Source: Marinobacter sp. BGYM27
GTDB lineage: Bacteria; Pseudomonadota; Gammaproteobacteria; Pseudomonadales; Oleiphilaceae
NCBI GenBank assembly: GCA_025153445.1
Contig: JANZNS010000002.1
Coordinates: 186,001 to 250,000 of the forward strand
Reading direction: 5' to 3'
DNA: 64,000 nt
The notes under the pieces were generated by a model, which was not told the DNA's origin, made no database searches, and saw nothing but the letters and a program-made list of their open reading frames with translations. The position numbers and the translations under genes are program-made. This document shows positions 9,657 to 18,867 of this stretch, piece by piece; positions within the stretch are counted from its first letter, which is position 1, and every line of letters begins with the position of its first letter.

Positions 9657-10568
9657 TTACAGAGCCTTTACTTTATTGACGAGAAAACGGTTCACCGGCG
9701 CGTCCAGTCCTTGACGTTCACTTTCACTGACAATAAAGCCATTCATCATCTCTATCTCGGTGTTTTGACCCGCCTTAACGTCCTGGCGCATGGATGAACT
9801 GTTTGCAGCGGTTCGCTGGGCCACGGTGCGGACTTCGTCCTCGAGCATTTCTGCGGTGCAGGGGTAGTTGTGCAGCGTCATTACGCGGCTGACTTCAGTG
9901 CACACATCACCAATACGCGTTTCAAAAAATGGCTGACCAATGATGCCACCGTTGGGGCAATCCAATATCGCTGTAAAAGGATTGATACCTGCGTTAATCG
10001 CCAGCTTCATCCAGAGTCTGCGTTCTATGTCCGCGTCGACCTGGATATCGAGACCGGAGTGCGCCAGCAGTTCAGCGCCGATAGCCGCTTTGGTCTGGCC
10101 CGAGGGGGTGAGCCCGCCTAGCCACGTCGATCCCTTGCCGGCGTGAATAACCTTACCCTGATCATCCAGATACGCACCTTCCGTGGTCGAGGCGGCAATC
10201 ACCGGCATATGCGGCCAGGTCTCAGCGATTGCCTGCTGGCTTCCCATTCCATTCTGGAACAGCAATATGGGGGTATTGTCACCGATACAGGACGAAAACC
10301 GCCGCAGCGCTTCAAGTGCATCGGGAGCTTTGGTGGTGACCAACACCAGGTCAGGCTGAATTTCAGTGCTGTTTGCCACGGGGATGCGCACAGTGACGAT
10401 CTGACGGGATGCCGGATTGAAGGGAGAAAACTGATAGGCGAGTTCAGCGGCGCCAGGTTGGCGCCTGCCAAACATCACGTGAAACGCGGGTGAAAGATAC
10501 GCAGCCCATAGGCGGCCCATTGCGCCGGCGCCGATGATAAGGATGGTCTGACGGTTCTCCTGTGACAT
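9657..10568 (-). CDS. panE: 2-dehydropantoate 2-reductase (ketopantoate reductase)
   Basis: PanE reduces ketopantoate to pantoate with NADPH in pantothenate and CoA synthesis. The 303-residue protein starts with a Rossmann motif (IGAGAMG, residues 12-18), has the PDLVLVTTKA strand typical of ketopantoate reductases, the NGMGS segment, and the C-terminal helical domain with the KLAINAGINPFTAI motif that carries the catalytic lysine. The ApbA/PanE family includes paralogues of unclear substrate, so the exact substrate is inferred. It starts 31 nt after the valS stop and has no strong ribosome binding site, which suggests transcription with valS. Confidence 0.88.
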   Translation of the reverse strand: MSQENRQTILIIGAGAMGRLWAAYLSPAFHVMFGRRQPGAAELAYQFSPFNPASRQIVTVRIPVANSTEIQPDLVLVTTKAPDALEALRRFSSCIGDNTPILLFQNGMGSQQAIAETWPHMPVIAASTTEGAYLDDQGKVIHAGKGSTWLGGLTPSGQTKAAIGAELLAHSGLDIQVDADIERRLWMKLAINAGINPFTAILDCPNGGIIGQPFFETRIGDVCTEVSRVMTLHNYPCTAEMLEDEVRTVAQRTAANSSSMRQDVKAGQNTEIEMMNGFIVSESERQGLDAPVNRFLVNKVKAL

Positions 10569-10599
10569 CAGCGGCGTCCGGCGTAAGGTGTGCTGAGGC

Positions 10600-13449
10600 T
10601 TACATCGCCTCTATCTGGGCCTTCTGGTCCTGGAGGCGGCTCAGGCTGCTCTGTGCATCAGCCAGCTTGCCTTGCTCCTTTTCAACAACTTCAGCAGGGG
10701 CTTTATCGGTAAAGCCGGCGTTGCCGAGTTTTCCTTCCAGGCGTTTGATTTCTTTATTAATGCGCTCCAGCTCTTTGTCGAGCCGTGCCAGCTCCGCATC
10801 CTTGTCGATCAGGCCTGCCATCGGAACCCGTACTTCCAGATCGCCTACAAGCTGGGTGGCTGACATGGGCGCTTCTTTGTCGCCGAGCCATTCCAGAGTT
10901 TCCAGCTTGGCCAGTGAAATCAGGAACTGACGGTTGGCTTCCATCCGTTCGCGATCAATTTCCGGGCCGCGCAGGAATACAGGGATTTTCTTGGCTGGGG
11001 AGATATTCATCTCGCCGCGAATATTTCGCACAGCGACGATCATACCTTTCAGCCATTCGATATCGGCTTCTGCCTGCAGATCGACTTTGGCATCATCCGG
11101 CTCAGGATAGGCCTGTAGCATGATGGTGTCGCCTTGCTTGCCCGCCAGCGGCGCAATACGCTGCCAGATCTCTTCCGAAATAAACGGAATGATGGGGTGG
11201 GCCAGGCGAAGGACAGCTTCCAGCACCCGTACCAACGTGCGACGCGTGCCACGCTTCGCATCTGCACTGGCATCGTCGTTGGTCAGCACTGGCTTGGATA
11301 GCTCGAGATACCAGTCGCAGTATTCGTTCCAGATAAACTCATACAGCGCATAGGCGGCCAGATCAAAGCGGTACTGGTCAAGATGGCGGGTCACATCGCG
11401 CTCGCAGTTCTGCAATGCGCTGATGATCCAGCGGTCAGCCAGTGACAGCTCAATGTTGCCGCCCTTCAGTCCGCAATCTTCGCCTTCCGTATTCATGAGC
11501 ACGTAGCGCGCGGCGTTCCAAAGCTTGTTGCAGAAGTTTCGGTAGCCTTCCAGTCGCTTCATGTCCCAGTTGATATCACGGCCGGTTGTAGCCAGTGAGG
11601 CGAGAGTGAAGCGCAGCGCATCGGTGCCGTGAGGAGCGATGCCTTCGGGGAACTCTTTCTGGGTGCGTTTGCCGATCTTCTGCGCCAGCTGGGGCTGCAT
11701 CAGGTTGCCGGTGCGCTTGCCCATCAGATCATCAAGGCTGATGCCATCTATCATGTCGAGCGGGTCAAGGACGTTGCCCTTTGACTTCGACATCTTGTTG
11801 CCTTGCTCGTCACGTATCAGACCGGTGACATACACGGTTTTGAACGGTACCTGAGGCTTGCCTTCATCATCCTTGATCAGATGCATCGTCATCATGATCA
11901 TGCGGGCGACCCAGAAGAAGATGATGTCGAAACCAGTGACCAGCACATCTGTCGGATGGAAGGTGGCGAGACGCGCGTTGTCTTCGGGCCAGCCCAGAGT
12001 GCCAAAGGTCCAGAGGGCAGAGCTGAACCAGGTATCGAGAACATCGTCATCCTGGCGGATATCCAGTTCGGCGCTCAGGCTGTACTTTTTACGCACTGAG
12101 GCTTCATCTTTGCCGACGTAGATGTTGCCTTCGGCATCGTACCAGGCGGGGATGCGGTGCCCCCACCAGAGCTGCCGGGAAATACACCAGTCCTGAATAT
12201 CGCGCATCCACGAGAAGTACATGTTCTCGTATTGCTTGGGCACGAATTCAATACGCCCGTCTTCAACTGCTTCGATAGCCGGTTTGGCCAGGGTCTTGGC
12301 GTCAGCGAACCATTGGTCAGTCAACATCGGTTCAATGATAAGCCCCGAGCGGTCACCGCGCGGCACGCTCAGAACATGGTCTTCGACTTCTTCGAGTAGT
12401 CCGTCGGCATCGAGATCGGCCACGATCTGTTTACGCGCAGCTTCGCGGGTAAGACCGGCGTAGGCAGACGGAATGGTGCCGTCGAGTTCGGTGTTTTCAG
12501 TACCGTCGCTGTTGAACGTTTCGGCCCGGTCACGAATGTTCGCGTCTTTGGTCAGAACGTTGAGCATTGGCAGTTGGTTGCGTTTGCCGACGGCGTAGTC
12601 ATTGAAGTCGTGGGCAGGTGTGATTTTGACACAGCCGCTGCCTTTCTCCGGATCTGCGTGCTCGTCAGCGACTATCGGTATTTCGCGATTGGCCAGCGGC
12701 AGCAGAACCGTTTTGCCTACCAGGTCCTGATAGCGCTCATCGCTTGGGTGCACGGCTACGGCCGTATCACCCAACATGGTTTCAGGGCGCGTGGTGGCAA
12801 CAACAACATAATCCTTGCCGTCTTTGGTCTTCGCTCCATTGGCCAGCGGGTAACGCAGGTGCCACAGATGGCCTTTTTCTTCTTTGTTTTCGACTTCCAG
12901 ATCCGAAATGGCGGTATGGAGTTTGGGATCCCAGTTGACCAGACGCTTGCCGCGATAGATCAGGCCTTCGTCATACAGGCGGATGAAGGTTTCCTGTACA
13001 GCCCGGTAAAAACCATCGTCCATTGTGAAGCGTTCGTGGTCCCAGTCGACCGAGTTACCAAGGCGGCGCATCTGGCGGGTAATCGTGCCACCGGATTCCC
13101 CCTTCCAGTCCCAGATACGTTTGATGAACTCGTCACGCCCGAGGTCATGACGGTTTTTATCTTCTTCGACTGCCAGCTTGCGCTCGACCACCATCTGGGT
13201 CGCGATGCCGGCATGGTCAGTGCCGATCTGCCAAAGGGCGTTGCGGCCCTGCATGCGGCGGTAGCGTGTGAGCGTATCCATAATGGTGTGCTGGAACGCG
13301 TGGCCCATGTGAAGACTGCCGGTGACATTGGGCGGCGGGATCATGATGCAGAACGGGTCGCCTTCGCCGCGGGGGCGAAAATAGCCCTGCTTCTCCCAGT
13401 TTTCGTACCACTGACGCTCAATATTCTCTGGCTGGTAGGTCTTTTCCAT
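10600..13449 (-). CDS. valS: Valyl-tRNA synthetase
   Basis: This class Ia synthetase charges tRNA-Val. The 949-residue length is normal. It has the HIGH-type motif as HMGH at residues 47-50 ([13 protein letters not shown]), the KMSKS motif near residue 552 ([10 protein letters not shown]), the CP1 editing insertion between them, and the C-terminal coiled coil rich in Lys, Glu and Arg (last 70 residues). It lies downstream of pepA-holC, the order pepA-holC-valS being conserved in gammaproteobacteria, with a 176-nt gap after holC that leaves room for a promoter. Confidence 0.98.
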   Translation of the reverse strand: MEKTYQPENIERQWYENWEKQGYFRPRGEGDPFCIMIPPPNVTGSLHMGHAFQHTIMDTLTRYRRMQGRNALWQIGTDHAGIATQMVVERKLAVEEDKNRHDLGRDEFIKRIWDWKGESGGTITRQMRRLGNSVDWDHERFTMDDGFYRAVQETFIRLYDEGLIYRGKRLVNWDPKLHTAISDLEVENKEEKGHLWHLRYPLANGAKTKDGKDYVVVATTRPETMLGDTAVAVHPSDERYQDLVGKTVLLPLANREIPIVADEHADPEKGSGCVKITPAHDFNDYAVGKRNQLPMLNVLTKDANIRDRAETFNSDGTENTELDGTIPSAYAGLTREAARKQIVADLDADGLLEEVEDHVLSVPRGDRSGLIIEPMLTDQWFADAKTLAKPAIEAVEDGRIEFVPKQYENMYFSWMRDIQDWCISRQLWWGHRIPAWYDAEGNIYVGKDEASVRKKYSLSAELDIRQDDDVLDTWFSSALWTFGTLGWPEDNARLATFHPTDVLVTGFDIIFFWVARMIMMTMHLIKDDEGKPQVPFKTVYVTGLIRDEQGNKMSKSKGNVLDPLDMIDGISLDDLMGKRTGNLMQPQLAQKIGKRTQKEFPEGIAPHGTDALRFTLASLATTGRDINWDMKRLEGYRNFCNKLWNAARYVLMNTEGEDCGLKGGNIELSLADRWIISALQNCERDVTRHLDQYRFDLAAYALYEFIWNEYCDWYLELSKPVLTNDDASADAKRGTRRTLVRVLEAVLRLAHPIIPFISEEIWQRIAPLAGKQGDTIMLQAYPEPDDAKVDLQAEADIEWLKGMIVAVRNIRGEMNISPAKKIPVFLRGPEIDRERMEANRQFLISLAKLETLEWLGDKEAPMSATQLVGDLEVRVPMAGLIDKDAELARLDKELERINKEIKRLEGKLGNAGFTDKAPAEVVEKEQGKLADAQSSLSRLQDQKAQIEAM

Positions 13450-13625
13450 GGAGGTGTCTGCTTAAAGCCTGGTTAAACGTGGGATCGGAATTATACATGG
13501 CAGGGCGGGGATGGGCGAACCGCAAAACGGGATTAACCCGGACCGGATTTAATGGCCATGCCTGCTGCGTCATGAGCCAGGGCGTTGAGTGCCAAATAAT
13601 GAGAGAGTCCGGCTGTTAGGTGGGC

Positions 13626-14111
13626 TCAAGACCGGCTTTTTCTGGCGTCATGCACTTGCGGTTGGATGCCTAGCTCGCGCAGTTGGCGGAAGTGGCCGCG
13701 GGCCTGGTTCAGAGTGGCAGCATCGCTACTGGCGATCAGTGCCAGTCTCGCAAACCTGTCCGCTTCTGCTGGCAGTGACGCGCCCAGCACAATCACAGTA
13801 TCCCAGTCGGCAGGAGAGGGTTGGCCTGACACCAGGCCTACTTTTTCTGGCTGGGAACCGGGTGCAACCGCTGAATCCATCAGAGTATGGGGGATGAAAC
13901 TATCCGGGCTGAACTGCCACAACACCCTGTCCAGTGCCTGGATCTGCTCACCTGGATTACACATCAGGCACACCCGATCCCCCTGTTTATAGGCTTTTTC
14001 CGTCAACCTGGCGGCGTAGAGCAACCGGGCGGATTCGGTATCCTGGGGGATCAGGTAAAACCAGTGCCGGTGTTGACCTGTACTGGTTGATTGCGGGCTA
14101 TGTTCAGACAT
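13626..14111 (-). CDS. holC: DNA polymerase III subunit chi
   Basis: Chi links the clamp loader to single-stranded-DNA-binding protein at the replication fork. The 161-residue protein has the family layout: an N-terminal YLIPQDTESARLLYAARLTEKAY helix region, then GDRVCLMCNPGEQIQALDRVLW, FIPHTL and a late INxS-like region that is degenerate here. The ATG at 14111 overlaps the pepA stop by 8 nt (ATGTCTGA), indicating coupling; longer upstream frames lie antiparallel within pepA's own coding strand in another frame and are not real. The tail (HDARKSRS) is short and basic. Confidence 0.92.
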   Translation of the reverse strand: MSEHSPQSTSTGQHRHWFYLIPQDTESARLLYAARLTEKAYKQGDRVCLMCNPGEQIQALDRVLWQFSPDSFIPHTLMDSAVAPGSQPEKVGLVSGQPSPADWDTVIVLGASLPAEADRFARLALIASSDAATLNQARGHFRQLRELGIQPQVHDARKSRS

Positions 14112-15579
14112 TGGATAGCAGGTAGTCGACCAACAGCGGCACAGGACGGCCTGTTGAGCCTTTTTCTTTGCCAGAGAGCCAGGCCGTGCCTGCGATATCC
14201 AGATGCGCCCAACGGTAGTCGCGGGTAAACCGTGACAGGAAGCAGGCTGCGGTGATCGAGCCGGCCATGCGCCCACCGATGTTTTGCATGTCAGCAAAGT
14301 TGCTGTCCAGCAGTGGCTGATACTCTTCCCAAATGGGAAGCTGCCAAACGCGGTCGCATGTGCGCTGACCGGCCTGTTGCAGCTGTAGTGCCAGTTCTTC
14401 ATTGTTACTGAACAGGCCGCTGGCTTCCTTACCCAAGGCAACGATGATCGCGCCGGTAAGCGTCGCGATATCGACGACCGATTCGGGGTCATATTTGCCG
14501 GCATAAGTGAGCGCATCGCACAGCACCAGTCGCCCCTCGGCATCGGTGTTGAGGATCTCGATGGTCTGGCCGGACATTGAGGTCACAATATCGCCTGGGC
14601 GTGTGGCGCCGCCGCCGGGCATGTTCTCCGCCGCCGCAACGATCGCAACAACATTGATGGCTGGTTTGATTTCTGCCAGGGCGCGCATGGTGCCAAACAC
14701 ACTGGCAGCGCCGCCCATGTCATACTTCATTTCATCCATGCCTTCGCCCGGCTTGAGGCTGATGCCACCTGAATCAAAGGTGATGCCTTTGCCGACCAGC
14801 ACGTGAGGCTTGTCTTTGGCCTTGCCGCCCCGGTATTCCATGACGATCAGGCGCGCAGGCTGGTCACTGCCGGCAGATACGGACAGCAGGCTGTTCATGC
14901 CCAGTTTTTTCATCTGCTTTTCATCAAGGATTTCGGTCTTGATGACATCGTGAGTCTTGGCAAGCTGTTTCGCCTGATCAGCCAGCCAGGAAGGGTTGCA
15001 GACATTGGGAGGCGTGTTGCCCAGATCCCGGGTGAAATTCATGCCGTGACCGATCGCTTCGCCAGTGGCCATTGCCTTTTTCAGAGCCGCGTTATTGGCT
15101 GAGGCTGCGATCGTCAAGCTGGCAAGCGCGCTGCCGCTGGCTTTGGTGCTTTTGAAACCGGTAAAGCTGTATAGCAACTCTTCAGACAATCTGGCGATCA
15201 GGCTGACTTTCCAGCTTTCATCGCGATCTTCAACGTCGTTGTCTGCTAACGCGACGAGTGCTTTCTTTGACGCAGAGCTGGTCAGCTTCGACAGCGCGGC
15301 GGTGACCATTTTGCGATATGCCAGTGCTGATTGGGCACCACCATTGCCGCTGCCCACCAGCAAAAGCCGGTTCCAGGGCTGGCCTGACAGCGGCAGCAGC
15401 AGGCTTGAGCCGGCCTTGCCAGAAATGTCACCGGCTTTCTGAAGATCCTTGATCTGACCGTCGAGCGCCGCATCTGCAGCGGCTGTTGAGGCAGGCCAGT
15501 CACCTTTTTCCGGTACGGATACGATCAGGCAATCAGCTTTTACTTCGGCGAGGGGTTTGCTGTTCAGGGCGTATTTCAT
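14104..15579 (-). CDS. pepA: Cytosol (leucyl) aminopeptidase
   Basis: PepA is a hexameric two-metal M17 aminopeptidase; in E. coli it also binds DNA in Xer recombination and in carAB control. The 491-residue protein has the signature NTDAEGRL at residues 344-351 and the metal-binding segment VGKGITFDSGGISLKPG. The N-terminal domain is less conserved, as usual. It is the first gene of pepA-holC(-valS) and is divergent from lptF, a conserved arrangement in proteobacteria. The 369-nt upstream region holds an inverted repeat reported separately. Confidence 0.97.
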   Translation of the reverse strand: MKYALNSKPLAEVKADCLIVSVPEKGDWPASTAAADAALDGQIKDLQKAGDISGKAGSSLLLPLSGQPWNRLLLVGSGNGGAQSALAYRKMVTAALSKLTSSASKKALVALADNDVEDRDESWKVSLIARLSEELLYSFTGFKSTKASGSALASLTIAASANNAALKKAMATGEAIGHGMNFTRDLGNTPPNVCNPSWLADQAKQLAKTHDVIKTEILDEKQMKKLGMNSLLSVSAGSDQPARLIVMEYRGGKAKDKPHVLVGKGITFDSGGISLKPGEGMDEMKYDMGGAASVFGTMRALAEIKPAINVVAIVAAAENMPGGGATRPGDIVTSMSGQTIEILNTDAEGRLVLCDALTYAGKYDPESVVDIATLTGAIIVALGKEASGLFSNNEELALQLQQAGQRTCDRVWQLPIWEEYQPLLDSNFADMQNIGGRMAGSITAACFLSRFTRDYRWAHLDIAGTAWLSGKEKGSTGRPVPLLVDYLLSNV

Positions 15580-15948
15580 GGCAGCTCCGTTGGTTCATGC
15601 GTTGGGCATACAGAGAGTTCTGCGCGTGAGCCTCTCTTTGTCCGCCTTGAGCTTGCACTGTTTAACGGTGCATTAGTCGGGCGAACTGTGCCTGCGTCAG
15701 ACGTGAGATTCTGGGGTAATGTCCGTGATCGCTCAAGTGTACGCGAAGCTTTTTTCCCTTGCACTTGACGCGGGTACGTCAATTTTAGGGTGCACAACGA
15801 CAAACTGCACCATACTGTTTCGGGTATGGCGTCTGATCTGTCAATCGTCGACAAGGTTCACTAGAATAGCGCGGGTTCGCCAGTGTCTCCCTTGTAGCCG
15901 AAGATCAGGGGTGTACACCTCCATCTGTTCTGATTGGGTAGGGACATT
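15580..15948. promoter_or_regulatory. Divergent pepA / lptF promoter region with inverted repeat
   Basis: The 369-base region separates divergent pepA and lptF. It contains the perfect inverted repeat TTGACG-N6-CGTCAA at 15765-15782. A TTGCAC (15759-15764) and a TTTTAG (15783-15788) flank the repeat at 18-bp spacing and could form a plus-strand promoter with the repeat as spacer. No gene is seen. The promoter reading is inference. Confidence 0.45.
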
Positions 15949-17061
15949 TTGTTCATCATTTTCCGCTATCTGACCCGTCAGGTTATTGTCAGCATGCTGG
16001 CGGTTTCCGGCGTTCTGCTGCTTGTGTTCATGAGTGGCCGCTTTATCAAATATCTGGCTGATGCGGCTGCCGGCAAGCTGTCTGCAGATGTTTTGTTCAC
16101 CATCATGGGTTACCGCTTTCCCGGATTCCTGGAGCTGATTCTGCCGTTGGGGCTGTTTATTGGCATCCTGCTCGCCTACGGCCGCATGTACCTTGAAAGC
16201 GAAATGACGGTGCTCTTCGCTTGCGGCGTCAGTGACAGGCAGGTGCTGGCGCAAACCATGGTGACGAGTGTTGTTGTGATGTTGATAGTGGGCTCCATGA
16301 GCCTTTTTCTGTCGCCGTGGGGTGCACAGAAGGTGGTTGATATCATCAATGAACAGCGGCAGGCGACAGAGTTTGATTTGCTGTCTCCCGGCCGGTTCCA
16401 GAGCATTGCGTCGGGTAGTCGCGTGACCTACACCGAGGCGCTCACTGATGATAAAAAGCAGCTCATGGGCGTTTTTATCGCCGAATATGACAAGGCATCG
16501 TCATCTTGGGCGCTTATTACCGCTCAGGAGGGTTCCCAGTTTGTTGATGACTCGACAGGCAGTCGTTTTCTGGTGCTTGGCGACGGCCAGCGTTTTTCCG
16601 GTCGGCCGGGTAATCTTGACTACAAGCTGATGACGTTTGACGACTATGGCCTGAAAATAACGGGCCCGGAATCCTATAACGAGCGCAAGAACGACGAGGC
16701 CACCTCAACGGCTGACCTGATGGCATCTGATGACCCTGAAATGCGAGCGCTGCTGCACTGGCGCTTCTCGCTACCATTCATCGTACCCATAGTGACCTTG
16801 CTTGCTGTGCGCCTGAGTCGGGTTAATCCTCGACAGGGCCGCTTCTTCCACCTGCTTCCGGCCATGCTGCTCTACATCCTCTACCTTGGGCTGCTGATTG
16901 TTGCGCGGGATGCGTTGGCCAAGGAGAAAGTCCCTGAGTGGCTGGGTATGGCCTGGGTGCATCTTCTGTTCCTGGCTTTCGGGCTCTGGTTGCAATTCGG
17001 TTCGGCGTGGATGCGCAAGCGCCAGCTGGTAAAGGAAGGGAAGTCCCATGCGCAAGCTTGA
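15949..17061 (+). CDS. lptF: LPS export ABC transporter permease LptF
   Basis: LptF is one of the two inner-membrane permeases of the LptB2FG complex that extracts lipopolysaccharide and feeds it to LptC. The 370-residue protein has the N-terminal FRYLTRQVIVSMLAVSGVLL helix, a second and third helix by residue 115, a central periplasmic beta-jellyroll of about 150 residues, and three C-terminal helices. TTG at 15949 is preferred because it follows a GGGA site and gives the N-terminus usual in the family; an in-frame TTG lies at 15934. The gene overlaps lptG by 14 nt. Confidence 0.95.
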   Translation: MFIIFRYLTRQVIVSMLAVSGVLLLVFMSGRFIKYLADAAAGKLSADVLFTIMGYRFPGFLELILPLGLFIGILLAYGRMYLESEMTVLFACGVSDRQVLAQTMVTSVVVMLIVGSMSLFLSPWGAQKVVDIINEQRQATEFDLLSPGRFQSIASGSRVTYTEALTDDKKQLMGVFIAEYDKASSSWALITAQEGSQFVDDSTGSRFLVLGDGQRFSGRPGNLDYKLMTFDDYGLKITGPESYNERKNDEATSTADLMASDDPEMRALLHWRFSLPFIVPIVTLLAVRLSRVNPRQGRFFHLLPAMLLYILYLGLLIVARDALAKEKVPEWLGMAWVHLLFLAFGLWLQFGSAWMRKRQLVKEGKSHAQA

Positions 17062-18109
17062 TAACTACATCATCAAAACGGTCGGTGGTGCCACGCTGCT
17101 CGTAATGCTGGTGGTTTTGTCGCTTGATTTTATCTTTGGTTTTATTGGCGAGCTGGATGATACCGCGAACGATTACCAGGCTCTTGATGCGCTGCTTTAT
17201 GTGGTGATGACGATGCCGCGCCGCATCTACGATTACCTGCCGCTGGGTGCCTTCATGGGCTGTCTTATCGGCCTGGGAACATTGGCCAGCTCATCAGAGC
17301 TCGTTGTCATTCGTGCCGCCGGTGTATCGATTCGCCGTATTGTCTGGAGTGCAATGAAGCCCACTATTGTGGTGGTTTTGCTGGGGTTGTTTCTCGGTGA
17401 ATACGTTGCGCCTCATTTTGAGCGCATCGCAGAGAGTAGCAAGAATATTGCTCAGGGCGCAGGGGGTGGCGGTGCTTCGGTCAAGGGCGTGTGGCATCGG
17501 GAAAAAAATACGTTTATCCACATGAATGCAGTGCAACCTGATGGTGTGATTCGCGGGTTGTCCCTGTTCGAGTTTGATGACAATCGCTGGCTGGATTCGG
17601 CCACTTTCGCAGATCGGGCGACCTATTCAGGTGACCACTGGCTGCTGGAGAACTCGGTTACAACGCATATCTCGAAAGACAAGATCACCCGGGATCAGGC
17701 CGAATCACGGCGCTGGGAAGGTGAGCTCTCGCCCGACGTGCTGAGTGTGTTGATAGTCAAGCCGGATAATCTGTCAATCAGCGGACTTTATACCTACGCG
17801 CGCTACCTGGATGAACAGAATCTTGATTCGTCCAGTTACTGGCTGTCATTCTGGAAAAAGACCCTCAGTCCGGTCGCGATTTCGGTGTTGGTATTGGTGG
17901 CGATTTCGTTCGTATTCGGACCGCTTCGCTCGGTCACCATGGGCTTTCGGGTGTTCACCGGGATTATCGTTGGTCTGGTGTTCAAGTACATGCAGGACTT
18001 GCTGGGGCCACTTAGCGTGGTATTTGGTTTTAATCCGATTCTTGCGGTGGCAGCGCCCATCTTGCTGAGCGCCATTGTCGGTGCGGTCCTGATGCGGCGG
18101 GCGGGTTAG
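17048..18109 (+). CDS. lptG: LPS export ABC transporter permease LptG
   Basis: This is the partner permease of LptF. The 353-residue protein starts with MRKLDNYIIKTVGGATLLVM, a family-typical interface helix leading into TM1, followed by MPRRIYDYLPLGAFMGCLIGLG (TM2 area), a periplasmic domain at about 130-255, and three C-terminal helices ending at MRRAG. It overlaps lptF by 14 nt, so equal production of both subunits by coupling is likely. It is convergent with the RDD gene. Confidence 0.96.
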   Translation: MRKLDNYIIKTVGGATLLVMLVVLSLDFIFGFIGELDDTANDYQALDALLYVVMTMPRRIYDYLPLGAFMGCLIGLGTLASSSELVVIRAAGVSIRRIVWSAMKPTIVVVLLGLFLGEYVAPHFERIAESSKNIAQGAGGGGASVKGVWHREKNTFIHMNAVQPDGVIRGLSLFEFDDNRWLDSATFADRATYSGDHWLLENSVTTHISKDKITRDQAESRRWEGELSPDVLSVLIVKPDNLSISGLYTYARYLDEQNLDSSSYWLSFWKKTLSPVAISVLVLVAISFVFGPLRSVTMGFRVFTGIIVGLVFKYMQDLLGPLSVVFGFNPILAVAAPILLSAIVGAVLMRRAG

Positions 18110-18140
18110 GCTCCCGCCAGCACGCCTGATCTGATGGGTT

Positions 18141-18626
18141 TCAGGGTTCTTTGGGGACCCGCACGACCCGGCTTTCTGAGAAGTGATCCGTCCAGGTTCT
18201 TTTGTCACTGTCCCACAGCATCCAGATATAACCCAGCCCTGCCGCAAACCAGCTCACCCAACCGCTCAGGAACCGGAACAGTGCCTGTGGCCAGCGAATC
18301 GATGTGCCATTGGCGTTTTCGATACGAATTCGCCAAACCTGCATGCCCAGTGTCTGGCCGGTTCGGGTCCAGAAATAGCCGAAGAATATGAAGAGCAATA
18401 CAAACAGGATCGAGGTAAGTAGCGGATCACTGTTAAGCGCGCCGGATTCCGCAAGAGTCTTGTATTTATCGAATCCGATAATCCACGCAGCCAGCATGGT
18501 GTAACCCCACGTACAGACGATCAGTACGGCAATGCAGATAAGCCCGTCATAGAGCATGGCAAGCAACCGTCTCCCGAGTCCGGCAGGTGCCAGTAGTTCG
18601 TCGGCAGGGTGAAATTGGCGTGCCAT
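18141..18626 (-). CDS. RDD family membrane protein
   Basis: This 161-residue inner-membrane protein has the RDD signature near its start (GLGRRLLAMLYDGLI, with the Arg and Asp pair), two hydrophobic helices at about 24-48 and 71-92, a GQTLGMQVWRIRI segment typical of the family, and a third helix at about 125-147. ATG at 18626 follows a GGAGAGAT site. RDD proteins have no settled function; some are reported as ion antiporters. An RDD gene next to lptG is common in pseudomonads and relatives, but a role in LPS transport is not shown. Confidence 0.9.
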   Translation of the reverse strand: MARQFHPADELLAPAGLGRRLLAMLYDGLICIAVLIVCTWGYTMLAAWIIGFDKYKTLAESGALNSDPLLTSILFVLLFIFFGYFWTRTGQTLGMQVWRIRIENANGTSIRWPQALFRFLSGWVSWFAAGLGYIWMLWDSDKRTWTDHFSESRVVRVPKEP

Positions 18627-18867
18627 GATCTCTCCAGTCAAAACGATTTAATGTGTTAGCGGTGTGCGTGACGGCCGGTTTCGTGCGTGCTCTCGCCAGC
18701 CGATTGCCTGAGAACGGCGAACAGTATACCGAAAAGGTCTTAAAGTTTGATGCCTTCCGGCCGCTAGACGAGATATAACGATCGTGATGCGAGCCCTTCA
18801 GGGCGTGCCGCGAATGTTCAGGGTTTGAATAGTCCCAACGATTGCATGTTGTGCATGGAGGTTTGTG

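Noticed and set aside
14112-14543. N-terminal extension of holC by 144 codons
   Set aside because: It would lie in another frame of pepA on the same strand; the extra residues do not resemble chi, and ATG at 14111 gives the normal family length and an 8-nt overlap.
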